From positions 310,001 to 374,000 of the forward strand of contig DATNQD010000059.1 in the NCBI GenBank assembly GCA_036702865.1: a stretch of DNA of 64,000 nucleotides, given 5' to 3'. A program made the translations under genes and the position numbers. Each line of letters opens with the position of its first letter. The stretch's first letter is position 1. The notes under the pieces were generated by a model. It ran no database searches, was not told the DNA's origin, and worked only from the letters and a program-made list of their open reading frames with translations. Below are positions 18,610 through 27,049 of this stretch, one piece after another. The DNA is from Trichocoleus sp. GTDB lineage: Bacteria > Cyanobacteriota > Cyanobacteriia > Elainellales > Elainellaceae.

Positions 18610-18708
18610 GTACAGGTATCGAAAGATTTTCTCTGTACAGCATTCTTGAAACTGCTTCGTGTTTCAGTCCCCGCTTCTCAAGAACAATCAGGAGGCGGGG
18701 ATTGTTTT
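18610..18708 (+). ncRNA. Candidate structured RNA or structured leader
   Basis: Three successive stem-loops end just before ATG 18709. They are GTACAG/CTGTAC (18610-18638), TGAAAC/GTTTCA (18647-18666), and an 11-pair stem TCCCCGCTTCT / GGAGGCGGGGA (18668-18701) followed by TTGTTTTAT. The loop of the last stem contains CAAGAA, which with the preceding T complements TTCTTGA at 18643-18649, so a pseudoknot or alternative fold is possible. The last stem looks like a terminator and also buries GGAGG at 18691-18695. It may be the 3' end of a small RNA or a regulated leader. Confidence 0.45.
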
Positions 18709-19161
18709 ATGGTGATCCATCTCCTCCAGTTCGACCCCGACCAACGCATCACACCGTACCGGAGTCTCCTGGTCATGCTGAAACTTACCTATACCGAAAC
18801 AGGGCTACATTTAGAGCAACTGAGCGAGTCGATCGAGGAATGGATTGCTCTACGGGTCATGCTGACGTTGCGAGCCAGCCAATCGCTGCAAATTGAACCT
18901 GGAACAGCTTCTTTCCTGCTGCCGATCGATCTGGTGGGGCTGGAATGGCTACAGCGACTTTTGCTGCGTCAGAGCGAAGGCATTATGCTCTCACCGGGAG
19001 ATAGCAAATTTGTCGAAGTCAGTATTCGCGGCATCTGGCTTGCTTCCCAAAACCATGAGGCAGAAGGGGTATTTGTCGTCAGTTTGAATCGCGCGATCGA
19101 GTCGTTGCTGTTTCAACTGTGGCAAACTGCCGAAACTCAAACTTCTTCGCTGCGCCGATAA
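18709..19161 (+). CDS. Hypothetical protein (150 aa)
   Basis: A 150-residue soluble protein (MVIHLLQFDPDQRITPYRSL ...) with alternating hydrophobic strands and helices and no signal peptide or membrane segment. I recognise no named domain, though it looks like a conserved cyanobacterial orphan. The frame is open upstream to 18547, but that stretch overlaps the stem-loops described separately and reads unlike protein. ATG 18709 is chosen although its nearest GGAGG is 13 bases away and lies inside a hairpin, which could limit translation. Confidence 0.6.
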   Translation: MVIHLLQFDPDQRITPYRSLLVMLKLTYTETGLHLEQLSESIEEWIALRVMLTLRASQSLQIEPGTASFLLPIDLVGLEWLQRLLLRQSEGIMLSPGDSKFVEVSIRGIWLASQNHEAEGVFVVSLNRAIESLLFQLWQTAETQTSSLRR

Positions 19162-19292
19162 GCCTCGATCAACGCTTGCGTAATCTGTAATCGAGCGGCT
19201 GGATCATCCTTTATCAATGAATTGAAAGATGCTTCTTGTCGTCTCGCTTCATCCCATTGCTTTTTTCTGAACCCTTTGGGAGAGATAAAATC

Positions 19293-20249
19293 ATGGCAAT
19301 GTTAACCGTGCGCTCATATCAAGGTGAGATTGATCTTCAGCCGATCGCAGCTTTATGTGAGTTATGTTGGAAAGCTGATCCAAACCAGAATTGCTATACA
19401 GTCGTAGAGCTAAAGCAAGAATTTAATGCCCCTGGAGTTGACCCGACTCAAGATGTACGCTTGTGGGAAGCAGCAGGGCAAGTCATTGGTTTTGGGCATT
19501 TGCATCTTAGGGACTCTGAAGTTGGAACAACTGGTTTCTTAGGATTCCGAGTTCATCCTGAGCAGCAAAGGGGTTTAGAACAAGACATCCTCGCCTGGGC
19601 AGAACGACGGATGCGACAAATCGGGCAGGCAAAGAATACAGCCGTCAAACTGATGGCGGGCTGTCAAGAGACCCAACTCGATCGCATCACTCTTTTAGAA
19701 AACTGTGGATTTGCCCAAGAACGCTGTTTTTTGACAATGAGCCGATCGCTCACTGATCCGCTTCCAGATCCGCAACTTCCAGCAGGGTTTCGGGTGGTAG
19801 ATGCCCGGATGCAGCTCGATGAAACTGCCTCGATCGAACTCTACAACCAAACCTTTATCGATCACTGGAGTTTCCATCCCTTAACAATAGAGCGGCTGCG
19901 CTACTACCTCAATGATCCAGACTATCGCCCTGAATTAGATTTGGTGGCAATTAGCCCAGATGGAACCTACAGTGCATTTTGCTTTTGTTCGATTTACCCC
20001 AGCGAAAATGAGCGTCAAGGCTGTGCTGTTGGGTGGGTGAACAGTTTGGGCGCGCGACGCGGATTTCGACGGATGGGCTTAGGGCGTGCCCTGCTGCTCA
20101 TGGGGCTACACCGTCTCCAGAAAGCGGGAATGGCTGTTGCGAAGCTTGGTGTTGATGCCAACAACCCGCACCATGCCCAATTGCTTTACGAATCAGTAGG
20201 CTTCCAGAAAGTGACAGCGCGATTATCCTATAGCAAACCGATTACTTGA
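19293..20249 (+). CDS. GNAT-family N-acetyltransferase with two GNAT-like domains
   Basis: A 318-residue protein made of two acetyltransferase-like halves. The N-terminal half (about 1-150) has a degenerate acetyl-CoA loop (FRVHPEQQRGLEQDILAWA). The C-terminal half (about 165-318) has the cleaner motif LGARRGFRRMGLGRALLLMGL followed by GVDANNPHHAQLLYESVGF, given here only by its key stretch RRMGLGRALL. It should acetylate an unknown amine. GGGAGAG lies upstream of ATG 19293; an earlier in-frame ATG at 19236 is less likely. It converges with the yjbQ-type gene. Confidence 0.82.
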   Translation: MAMLTVRSYQGEIDLQPIAALCELCWKADPNQNCYTVVELKQEFNAPGVDPTQDVRLWEAAGQVIGFGHLHLRDSEVGTTGFLGFRVHPEQQRGLEQDILAWAERRMRQIGQAKNTAVKLMAGCQETQLDRITLLENCGFAQERCFLTMSRSLTDPLPDPQLPAGFRVVDARMQLDETASIELYNQTFIDHWSFHPLTIERLRYYLNDPDYRPELDLVAISPDGTYSAFCFCSIYPSENERQGCAVGWVNSLGARRGFRRMGLGRALLLMGLHRLQKAGMAVAKLGVDANNPHHAQLLYESVGFQKVTARLSYSKPIT

Positions 20250-20256
20250 GCCGCAA

Positions 20257-20700
20257 TCACAGTTCCCCAGAGATCTGACAAAACACCGATCGCTTGCGCG
20301 GGCCATCCAGCTCAAATAGCAGTACCGATTGATAAGTACCCAGAGCCATTTTGCCTTCGGCGATCGGGATAATTTCGCTCGTACTCAGGGTCATCGCCAT
20401 GAGATGTGAATGAGCATTCATCGGCTCATCGAGTGGAATGTTGGGGCGCAAATGCAAATCATTGTGCAGATAAGAATCTGATGATGGTGCAAGCTTCTGC
20501 AAATAAACTTTGATGTCTTCTAACAGCCGCGACTCAAACTCATTAATGGCAAGAGCAGTTGTGGTATGGCGCGAAAACACAAGCACCTGTCCATTTTGAA
20601 TTCCTGTTTCTGCAACGAATGCCTGAATTTGCGGCGTAATATCATAAACTTCGATTCCGGTTGCCGTCTCAACCTCGATCATCCGATTGGCGATCGTCAT
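20257..20700 (-). CDS. YjbQ/UPF0047-family protein
   Basis: A 147-residue protein of the YjbQ (UPF0047) family, some members of which have weak thiamine-phosphate synthase activity. The conserved segment FSRHTTTALAINEFE, the pair HNDLHLRP and NAHSHLMAM supply likely metal- or substrate-binding histidines, and GTYQSVLLFELDGPRKR closes the domain. ATG 20700 is taken over ATG 20730 because the family begins near there. The physiological role is not established. Confidence 0.83.
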   Translation of the reverse strand: MTIANRMIEVETATGIEVYDITPQIQAFVAETGIQNGQVLVFSRHTTTALAINEFESRLLEDIKVYLQKLAPSSDSYLHNDLHLRPNIPLDEPMNAHSHLMAMTLSTSEIIPIAEGKMALGTYQSVLLFELDGPRKRSVFCQISGEL

Positions 20701-20889
20701 ACTTACCGCTCCATCCTCGTAACCCAACAAACTCTATTGAACCAATTAACCCTTATTCCCCCTCTCTTTCCCTCTTCTTGCTTTTCTTCTCTCTGCGCCT
20801 GCCTGCCCTGCATTGCGTCTTTTTCTCTCCCCGCTCTGACAATCCAATTCAGTGGCAAAATGATGGGGATAGTTTCCGAACCGCGAAGC

Positions 20890-20932
20890 GTAGCCTATAT
20901 TACAAAACTTGCTTTCCTTGCGGTGATAGAAA
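20890..20932 (+). promoter_or_regulatory. NtcA-activated promoter of glnB
   Basis: An exact GTA-N8-TAC box (20890-20903) is followed after 23 bases by TAGAAA (20927-20932), a near match to the -10 consensus. This is the layout of class II NtcA-activated promoters, where the box replaces the -35 element. It lies 55 to 97 bases before the glnB start codon. Confidence 0.75.
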
Positions 20933-20971
20933 CATTCAGGCGGCTCAGCCGAATTAAAGCATCTAATTTAG

Positions 20972-21325
<354 letters not shown>

Positions 21326-21331
21326 CCTGAC

Positions 21332-21910
21332 CTACTTCAACCCATTTAACTGAGGCAAGAGTGCCTCGAATGCTCGCCCTCGGTGACTGATGCGGTGTTT
21401 CAGTTCCGGGGGCATTTCTGCAAAAGACATTTTTGCTTCAGGGACGTAAAAGATCGGATCATACCCAAATCCTCCCTCCCCTACCGGAGCTGTCAAAATT
21501 TCTCCCGGACAAGTACCTTCCGTTTGCAGCGCGATCGACCCATCAGGACGGGCAACTGCCACTGCACAAACAAATTGCGCCCGACGGTCTGAGCTGTCTC
21601 CTAGTTCACGCAGCAGCCGTTCGATCCGGTTTGCATCGGTTGTGCCATAACGAGCTGAGTAAATTCCTGGCGCACCCCCTAAAGCTTCTACCGAAAGACC
21701 CGAATCATCCGCGATCGACCACTGCCCTAGTGCCTTTGCAACCTGAGACGCTTTGAGGCAGGCATTCTCCAGAAAAGTTGTTCCCGTTTCCTTAATCTCC
21801 AGTTCCGCAGGCTTAAGGCTGAGTTCCCAATCGATCGCTGGATCAGTGAGATATGCCTGCATTTCGCGCAGTTTACCGGGATTGCTAGTGGCAACAATGA
21901 GAAGGGGCAT
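21332..21910 (-). CDS. rdgB: Non-canonical purine NTP pyrophosphatase (RdgB/HAM1)
   Basis: A 192-residue housekeeping enzyme that hydrolyses ITP, dITP and XTP to monophosphates, keeping them out of nucleic acids. Family motifs ATSNPGKLREM at the N-terminus, DDSGLSVEALGGAPGIYSAR in the middle, GGFGYDPIFYVPE and the C-terminal SHRGRAFEAL are all present. The start at 21910 (MPLLIVATSNPGK) fits the family exactly. Confidence 0.95.
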   Translation of the reverse strand: MPLLIVATSNPGKLREMQAYLTDPAIDWELSLKPAELEIKETGTTFLENACLKASQVAKALGQWSIADDSGLSVEALGGAPGIYSARYGTTDANRIERLLRELGDSSDRRAQFVCAVAVARPDGSIALQTEGTCPGEILTAPVGEGGFGYDPIFYVPEAKMSFAEMPPELKHRISHRGRAFEALLPQLNGLK

Positions 21911-21977
21911 GGTGGAAAGATGAAGAGTAAGGGGAAAGGAAGATGAAGGATGAGGAAAAAGATGAAAAAAATTTAAC

Positions 21978-22000
21978 GTCCCCCAGATTGGGGGATTGAG
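21978..22000. repeat. Dispersed palindromic repeat, copy 1
   Basis: GTCCCCCAGATTGGGGGATT followed by GAG contains CCCCC/GGGGG arms around a short centre. A close copy lies at 55901-55924, making this a small dispersed repeat of the kind common between cyanobacterial genes. It lies between the rdgB promoter and the phosphohexomutase stop codon. Confidence 0.6.
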
Positions 22001-22038
22001 TGGGTGAGACGGGGCATTACTTCAAGTCAGCCAGCCAA

Positions 22039-23502
22039 TTAAATCGAGTTTGCCCAATCTCTTGCCCAAGTCAAATTTTGCTGCACGCGATCCATCGTTA
22101 GACCCTCAGAATAGAGGCGAAGTACTGGTTCAGTGCCGCTAAAACGAATCAGCAACCAGCTTTGATCCGCAAGTTGGAACTTGTAGCCATCGATCGCCAA
22201 ACAGTCTGTTACTTTTTGTCCGGCAATCTCTTGAGGAGGGTTGGTTTGCAGTTGTTCCAGCAGTCGGGCACGAACTTCCATGCTGGCGAGGGGCAGGTCA
22301 ATCCGATCGTAAGTGGAACGATAGCTGGTTTGCTCCTGAAGCTGATCATGCAGATCACTGAGATCTTGACCCGATTGCACGATCGCCTCTAGCAAATACA
22401 GGGCAGATAATAAGGCATCTCGTTCGGGAATGTGGTGTCCATAGCCAATGCCGCCCGATTCTTCGCCGCCCAGCAGCACCTGAGACTCTAGCATTCGGTC
22501 TGCAATGTACTTATAGCCGATTGGAGTTTCGTAAAGCGGCAGGTTGTAGAGCTTGGCAATTCGAGGAATCAGATTGGAACCACTGATCGTTTTGATGACT
22601 TCGCCGGTAAAGCCGCGCCGCACTGCTAAATGCTCAATCAAAATTGGGATCAAGACCTGCGAACTGAGAAAATTGCCCTGTCTGTCTACAGCTGCAACTC
22701 GATCGCTGTCTCCATCGAACACTAAGCCCACAGCTAAACCAGAACTGGACTGCTGCCGATGATTTGCCATCGCGTCAAACAGCTTACCCAAATAGCGCGG
22801 TAGAGGTTCGGGTGCGCCACCTCCAAACAGGGGATCACGATCGCTGTTGAGTTCGTTAATCGGCATGCCCAACAGCCTTTCTAGCCCACTGGCGGCGGCG
22901 CCATGCATTACGTCAGCAAAAACGGTAAGTTGACCAGAACCGATCGCGGCTTGAATCGCGGGAATGTCTACTTGGGCGCGAAGCGTATTGCAGTAGTTTT
23001 CCCAGGGGTCAAAGGTGGTAAAGGATGAGGGCTGCGGTGTGGGGAATGAGGTCGTTTCTTGCAGCATTGCCTCAATTTTCTGAGTGACTTCTGGGGGAAC
23101 CGAGCCGCCAAAGGCTCCTTTGACTTTTAGCCCAGAATAAATACCAGGATTATGACTGGCTGTGATCACAAGTGCGCCCAGTGCGTTTTGCTGCTTTGCT
23201 GCCAAACTAAAGGCAGGAGTTGGGGCATAGCCTTCGGAAAGTAGGACTTCAAACCCAGCTGCCTGCACTGCATCTGCGGTAACTCTGGCAAATTCTTCTG
23301 AGAGGAAGCGGCGATCGTACCCCACAATAATCGTGCGGCTGCCGTTGCTGCCATAGGTTTCAGCCAATGCTTTTGCAGCAAGCGGGACAACTTTCAAGAG
23401 ACGTTCAACGGTGAAGTCAGCAGCAATTACACCACGCCAACCGTCTGTACCGAAGGAAATGGGTTTTGCTGCGAGAGATGTGGGAGAAATGGGGACTGCC
23501 AT
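22039..23502 (-). CDS. Phosphoglucomutase/phosphomannomutase family protein
   Basis: A 487-residue alpha-D-phosphohexomutase that interconverts hexose 1- and 6-phosphates. Motifs are the N-terminal substrate loop FGTDGWRGVIAADFT, the catalytic serine loop TASHNPGIYSGLKVKG, the metal-binding loop DGDSDRVAAVD, the sugar-binding GGEESGGIGYG and the C-terminal phosphate loop RFSGTEPVLRLY. Whether glucose or mannose is preferred cannot be told. ATG 23502 (MAVPISPTSL) is chosen over 23559, supported by a weak GAGG upstream. Confidence 0.93.
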   Translation of the reverse strand: MAVPISPTSLAAKPISFGTDGWRGVIAADFTVERLLKVVPLAAKALAETYGSNGSRTIIVGYDRRFLSEEFARVTADAVQAAGFEVLLSEGYAPTPAFSLAAKQQNALGALVITASHNPGIYSGLKVKGAFGGSVPPEVTQKIEAMLQETTSFPTPQPSSFTTFDPWENYCNTLRAQVDIPAIQAAIGSGQLTVFADVMHGAAASGLERLLGMPINELNSDRDPLFGGGAPEPLPRYLGKLFDAMANHRQQSSSGLAVGLVFDGDSDRVAAVDRQGNFLSSQVLIPILIEHLAVRRGFTGEVIKTISGSNLIPRIAKLYNLPLYETPIGYKYIADRMLESQVLLGGEESGGIGYGHHIPERDALLSALYLLEAIVQSGQDLSDLHDQLQEQTSYRSTYDRIDLPLASMEVRARLLEQLQTNPPQEIAGQKVTDCLAIDGYKFQLADQSWLLIRFSGTEPVLRLYSEGLTMDRVQQNLTWARDWANSI

Positions 23503-23719
23503 GTGCTTTGCCTCAGAAACAATCGATCGCGATGCGAACTCAATCGGAACGCTATGCAAGTGATAAGCAAACGTACTTATTCAGTATCATCGATCGCACT
23601 ACCCCAATGGCAACTCTTTGGGCGATCGTTCTGGCAACTTTATCAAGCCTCAGCATTTGAAACAAAAATTTTATTTTTCAGGCAATTTTTCCTGATCCTC
23701 GAACGATGATCTGCGTAAC

Positions 23720-23747
23720 AAAAAAAGAGACACCCAATGGATGCCTC
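23720..23747 (-). terminator. Terminator of apcF
   Basis: On the minus strand a nine-pair stem (GAGGCATCC / GGTGTCTC-type arm with G-U pairs, loop ATT) is followed by a run of seven T. It lies about 50 bases after the apcF stop codon and is a strong intrinsic terminator. Confidence 0.8.
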
Positions 23748-23796
23748 CCCTTACATCTGTTAAATCGAGCTTAAACAGAGCCGTTAAACAGCATAT

Positions 23797-24306
23797 TTAA
23801 ATATCTTGTTCGCTCAACTCACGAGTGATGTAGTCGAAGGGTTGGTCAACAATGCTGGGGTCTGCAATTCCCGCAGCGGCTACCTGTTCTCTAACCATAT
23901 TTTTCATGATTTGAATGCCAATGACCGTAGAGCCGATCGGCACACCTAGCGAGTTATAAGTTTCTCGCAAACCTTGAAGAACACGCTCATCCAGAACATC
24001 CATGCTGCCTGCAACCAGGGCATAGGTGGCGTAGCGAAGGTAGTAATCCATATCTCGGAGGCAAGCCGCATATCGACGAGTCGTATAGGCATTTCCACCG
24101 GGACGAATTAGTTCAGGGATATCTTCAAATAATTGAACCCCTGCTTGCTTCACGATTGAGGCTGCATTGGCATTGATGACGGCAGCTGCTTGAGTGCGTG
24201 CCATGCCGCTGTCAAAGTAACCCTTCAGGGTGTCTAAAGCATTTCGATCAAGATACCGACCTGTGTTGTCGTAGTTTTTGATCAGACTTGTCACCGCGTC
24301 CCGCAT
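23797..24306 (-). CDS. apcF: Allophycocyanin beta-18 subunit (ApcF)
   Basis: A minor beta-type subunit of the phycobilisome core that pairs with the ApcE linker-chromophore domain and helps pass energy to photosystem II. At 169 residues it is longer than ApcB (161), and its start MRDAVTSLIKNYDNTGRYLD and end DQPFDYITRELSEQDI are those of ApcF. Cys82 (RRYAACLRD) binds phycocyanobilin and Asn72 (GGN) is the usual methylated asparagine. It is divergent from glnA and has its own strong terminator. Confidence 0.95.
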   Translation of the reverse strand: MRDAVTSLIKNYDNTGRYLDRNALDTLKGYFDSGMARTQAAAVINANAASIVKQAGVQLFEDIPELIRPGGNAYTTRRYAACLRDMDYYLRYATYALVAGSMDVLDERVLQGLRETYNSLGVPIGSTVIGIQIMKNMVREQVAAAGIADPSIVDQPFDYITRELSEQDI

Positions 24307-24628
24307 GAGATCTCGTCTCCCAAAAATTCCTATCTGTAATTCCGCTTACTATGATTTCGCCTGCTTCACGGGCTGCACTCAACCTGAATAATTCAACTGG
24401 AATGCAGATACGTAAAACGGGGGCAAAAATGAGGGTTGCCAATCAGAACTCTTAATTCATGCGCTTGGTACAAGACACCGCAGGACAAGCTTCTGACTGA
24501 CGATTCGCCATTTAGTGTATCACGCTGCGTTTGCTAGAATTTGCCTTAAACCCTGCCTGAGACCGCTTTCGATTGTTAAGAATCTTATCCCTAAGATTTT
24601 CAGAAGAGTGTCATTGAAATTGATTTTT

Positions 24629-24670
24629 GTATCCTATGATACAAAACCTCGTCAATCCTGTTCCTACGAT
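24629..24670 (+). promoter_or_regulatory. NtcA-activated promoter of glnA
   Basis: An exact GTA-N8-TAC box (24629-24642) is followed after exactly 22 bases by TACGAT (24665-24670), a perfect TAnnnT -10 element. This is the textbook class II NtcA promoter. Transcription should begin near 24677, giving a leader of about 190 bases. A further AT-rich element (TATAAA near 24816) could be a second, NtcA-independent promoter. Confidence 0.85.
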
Positions 24671-24864
24671 GATTCAGGTGTGTTACAGTCCGGTTCTCTT
24701 AACATAATTTCTCTTGGTACGAGTAATGCTGCCCCAGGTCGCCGCAAGATTGGGGAATTGTGAGCGCATTAAACGCTTGAGTGAGTAATTGAGTTGAACC
24801 GATCGGTTTCCACGCTATAAACAGCCTAGATTCACAAGTCGCTCATTGTCTTAAGGAGCAGTTC

Positions 24865-26286
24865 ATGACCCAGACCCCGCAGGACGTTTTAAATTTTATT
24901 AAAGAGAATGACATCAAACTGATTGACCTCAAGTTTGTTGATCTTCCCGGTATCTGGCAGCACCTGACAGTCTATGAAGATCAGATTGACGAGAGCAGCT
25001 TTACCGATGGTGTCGCGTTTGATGGTTCAAGTATTCGGGGCTGGAAAGCCATCAACGAATCCGACATGAGCATGGTTCTCGATCCAAAAACTGCCTGGAT
25101 CGACCCCTTCATGGCAGAGCCAACCTTGAGCATTATTTGCAGCATTAAGGAACCTCGTACTGGTGAGCCCTACTCCCGCTGCCCCCGCGTCATTGCTCAG
25201 AAAGCAATTGACTACCTAAATACGACAGGACTGGGAGATACCGCCTTCTTTGGCCCTGAGGCAGAGTTCTTCATTTTTGATGATGTTCGCTTTGACCAGA
25301 ATCAGCATGAAGGCTACTACCATGTTGATTCGATCGAAGGTCGTTGGAATTCGGGTCGGAAGGAAGAAGGCGGTAACTTAGGCTACAAGCCTCGCTATAA
25401 GGAAGGCTACTTCCCAGTTGCGCCCACTGACACTTCCCAAGATATGCGGAGCGAAATGCTCCTGACAATGGCAAAGTGTGGTGTGCCGATCGAAAAGCAT
25501 CACCATGAAGTGGCAAGCGGCGGTCAGTGTGAGTTAGGCATCAAGTTCGATACGCTGGTGAATTCAGCCGACAACTTGATGATCTACAAGTACTGCATCA
25601 AAAACGTTGCACGGAAGTACGGCAAAACCGTGACTTTCATGCCAAAGCCTGTCTTCAATGACAACGGTTCTGGAATGCACACGCACCAGTCAATCTGGAA
25701 AGATGGTCAACCGCTATTTGCAGGTGATCAATATGCCGGATTGAGCCAGATGGCACTGTGGTACATTGGCGGCATTCTGAAGCATGCTCCTGCCTTACTG
25801 GCATTTACCAACCCCACAACCAACTCCTACAAGCGTCTAGTGCCTGGATTTGAGGCTCCGGTAAACCTGGCATACTCGCAGGGCAACCGCTCCGCTTCAG
25901 TGCGAATTCCGCTTTCGGGAGCCAACCCCAAGGCAAAGCGCTTAGAGTTCCGCTGCCCTGATGCAACCTCTAACCCCTATGTTGCTTTTGCAGCAATGCT
26001 CTGTGCTGGCATTGACGGGATCAAGAACCAGATCGATCCGGGTGAGCCGCTGGATGTGGACATCTACGACCTCAGCCCCGAAGAACTGGCGAAGATTCCT
26101 TCAACTCCTGGTTCTCTGGAAGATGCGCTGGAATGCCTGGAGAAGGATCACGACTTCCTGACCTCTGGTGGCGTCTTTACAGAAGATCTGATCAACACCT
26201 GGATTCAGTACAAGCTCGACAACGAAGTGAACCCGATGCGTCTGCGTCCTCACCCCTATGAGTTTGCGCTGTATTATGACTGCTAA
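24865..26286 (+). CDS. glnA: Glutamine synthetase type I
   Basis: A 473-residue dodecameric enzyme that makes glutamine from glutamate, ammonium and ATP, the entry point of the GS-GOGAT cycle. Motifs are DGSSIRGW near residue 53, metal ligands in [24 protein letters not shown], the ATP-binding segment [16 protein letters not shown] and the glutamate-binding [15 protein letters not shown] precedes the ATG. It has an NtcA promoter upstream and a terminator downstream. In cyanobacteria it is inhibited by small inactivating factors (GifA/B), which are not encoded in this window. Confidence 0.98.
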   Translation: MTQTPQDVLNFIKENDIKLIDLKFVDLPGIWQHLTVYEDQIDESSFTDGVAFDGSSIRGWKAINESDMSMVLDPKTAWIDPFMAEPTLSIICSIKEPRTGEPYSRCPRVIAQKAIDYLNTTGLGDTAFFGPEAEFFIFDDVRFDQNQHEGYYHVDSIEGRWNSGRKEEGGNLGYKPRYKEGYFPVAPTDTSQDMRSEMLLTMAKCGVPIEKHHHEVASGGQCELGIKFDTLVNSADNLMIYKYCIKNVARKYGKTVTFMPKPVFNDNGSGMHTHQSIWKDGQPLFAGDQYAGLSQMALWYIGGILKHAPALLAFTNPTTNSYKRLVPGFEAPVNLAYSQGNRSASVRIPLSGANPKAKRLEFRCPDATSNPYVAFAAMLCAGIDGIKNQIDPGEPLDVDIYDLSPEELAKIPSTPGSLEDALECLEKDHDFLTSGGVFTEDLINTWIQYKLDNEVNPMRLRPHPYEFALYYDC

Positions 26287-26325
26287 GTTCTAATTCAACT
26301 AGGATCATTTGATCCCAATTTATCA

Positions 26326-26350
26326 GGGCGTACTTCGGTACGTCCTTTTT
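26326..26350 (+). terminator. Terminator of glnA
   Basis: GGGCGTAC and GTACGTCC form an eight-pair stem closed by the stable TTCG tetraloop and followed by TTTTT, 40 bases after the glnA stop codon. Confidence 0.9.
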
Positions 26351-27049
26351 GTATGGCAAATTTTGTGTAGCAAATAAGCGATGTGCAAGGACAGGAGAGA
26401 GTAATAAACAGCGAGGCTGCTGATCGCATTGTCCTTTGACTGCAATATTGCTTAAACGCTTTTCATAGCGCTGATCGGAACTCTATATGACTAGATTAGA
26501 GTAACCAGACTAGACCTTAATGAAGCTGTTATGAATCTCGCAAAATCAAAGTAGCCGTGTCCTGATCTTGTTAGTTTTTAGTAAATCTAAAATAAATCTA
26601 AATTTAATTACTGCTTTTCAAAGTTTGTAAAAAGTTCTCTCTTTTTATAGAGATTTACAAAGAATTTCCTGTAGAGAATTGATATTGACCTCTCTCTCGC
26701 AGTTTAGTTTAAGATACAACAGGAGCGGTCTATGACGCATCATTGCCAGATTCTACGTTCGATCAGTCACTTTTCCTGAATCTAGGCGTGATCCCAAGTT
26801 TTTATTTGTTGAGTTTTGAATAATGTCCCCTAATGAAATTGTCGATCGGGGCATTCCCTCAAGCTGTCATTCTGATTAAAAATTGATTCTTCTTCCAATA
26901 TCTTCAACGCTGCTAGTGTTTTCATTGCCGTTATCCAGAGTGATATGAGGCAGTGAGCGATTTGTAGTAGCCATTGTTTGCGCTAAGGACTGTGTGATCC
27001 CCGATCGAATGACGTTACAGCATCGATCGCCTCGTTTCCTTCAACTTTT
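26351..27049. other. AT-rich intergenic region before the GH57 gene
   Basis: About 700 bases without a supported gene. It includes an exact-period 11-base tandem repeat (26582-26603) and an AT-rich hairpin (26624-26661: TTTGTAAA, TCTCT, then AGAGA, TTTACAAA). No tRNA or longer coding frame was found; only very short frames (under 20 codons) occur. Confidence 0.5.

Noticed and set aside
20740-20870. Pyrimidine-rich tract before glnB as coding sequence
   Set aside because: Frames there are Ser/Pro/Leu-rich low complexity and overlap the divergent promoters; it is a spacer.
24677-24864. Glutamine riboswitch in the glnA leader
   Set aside because: The conserved GGAAGTAG-type core and its pairing partners were not found in the 190-base leader.
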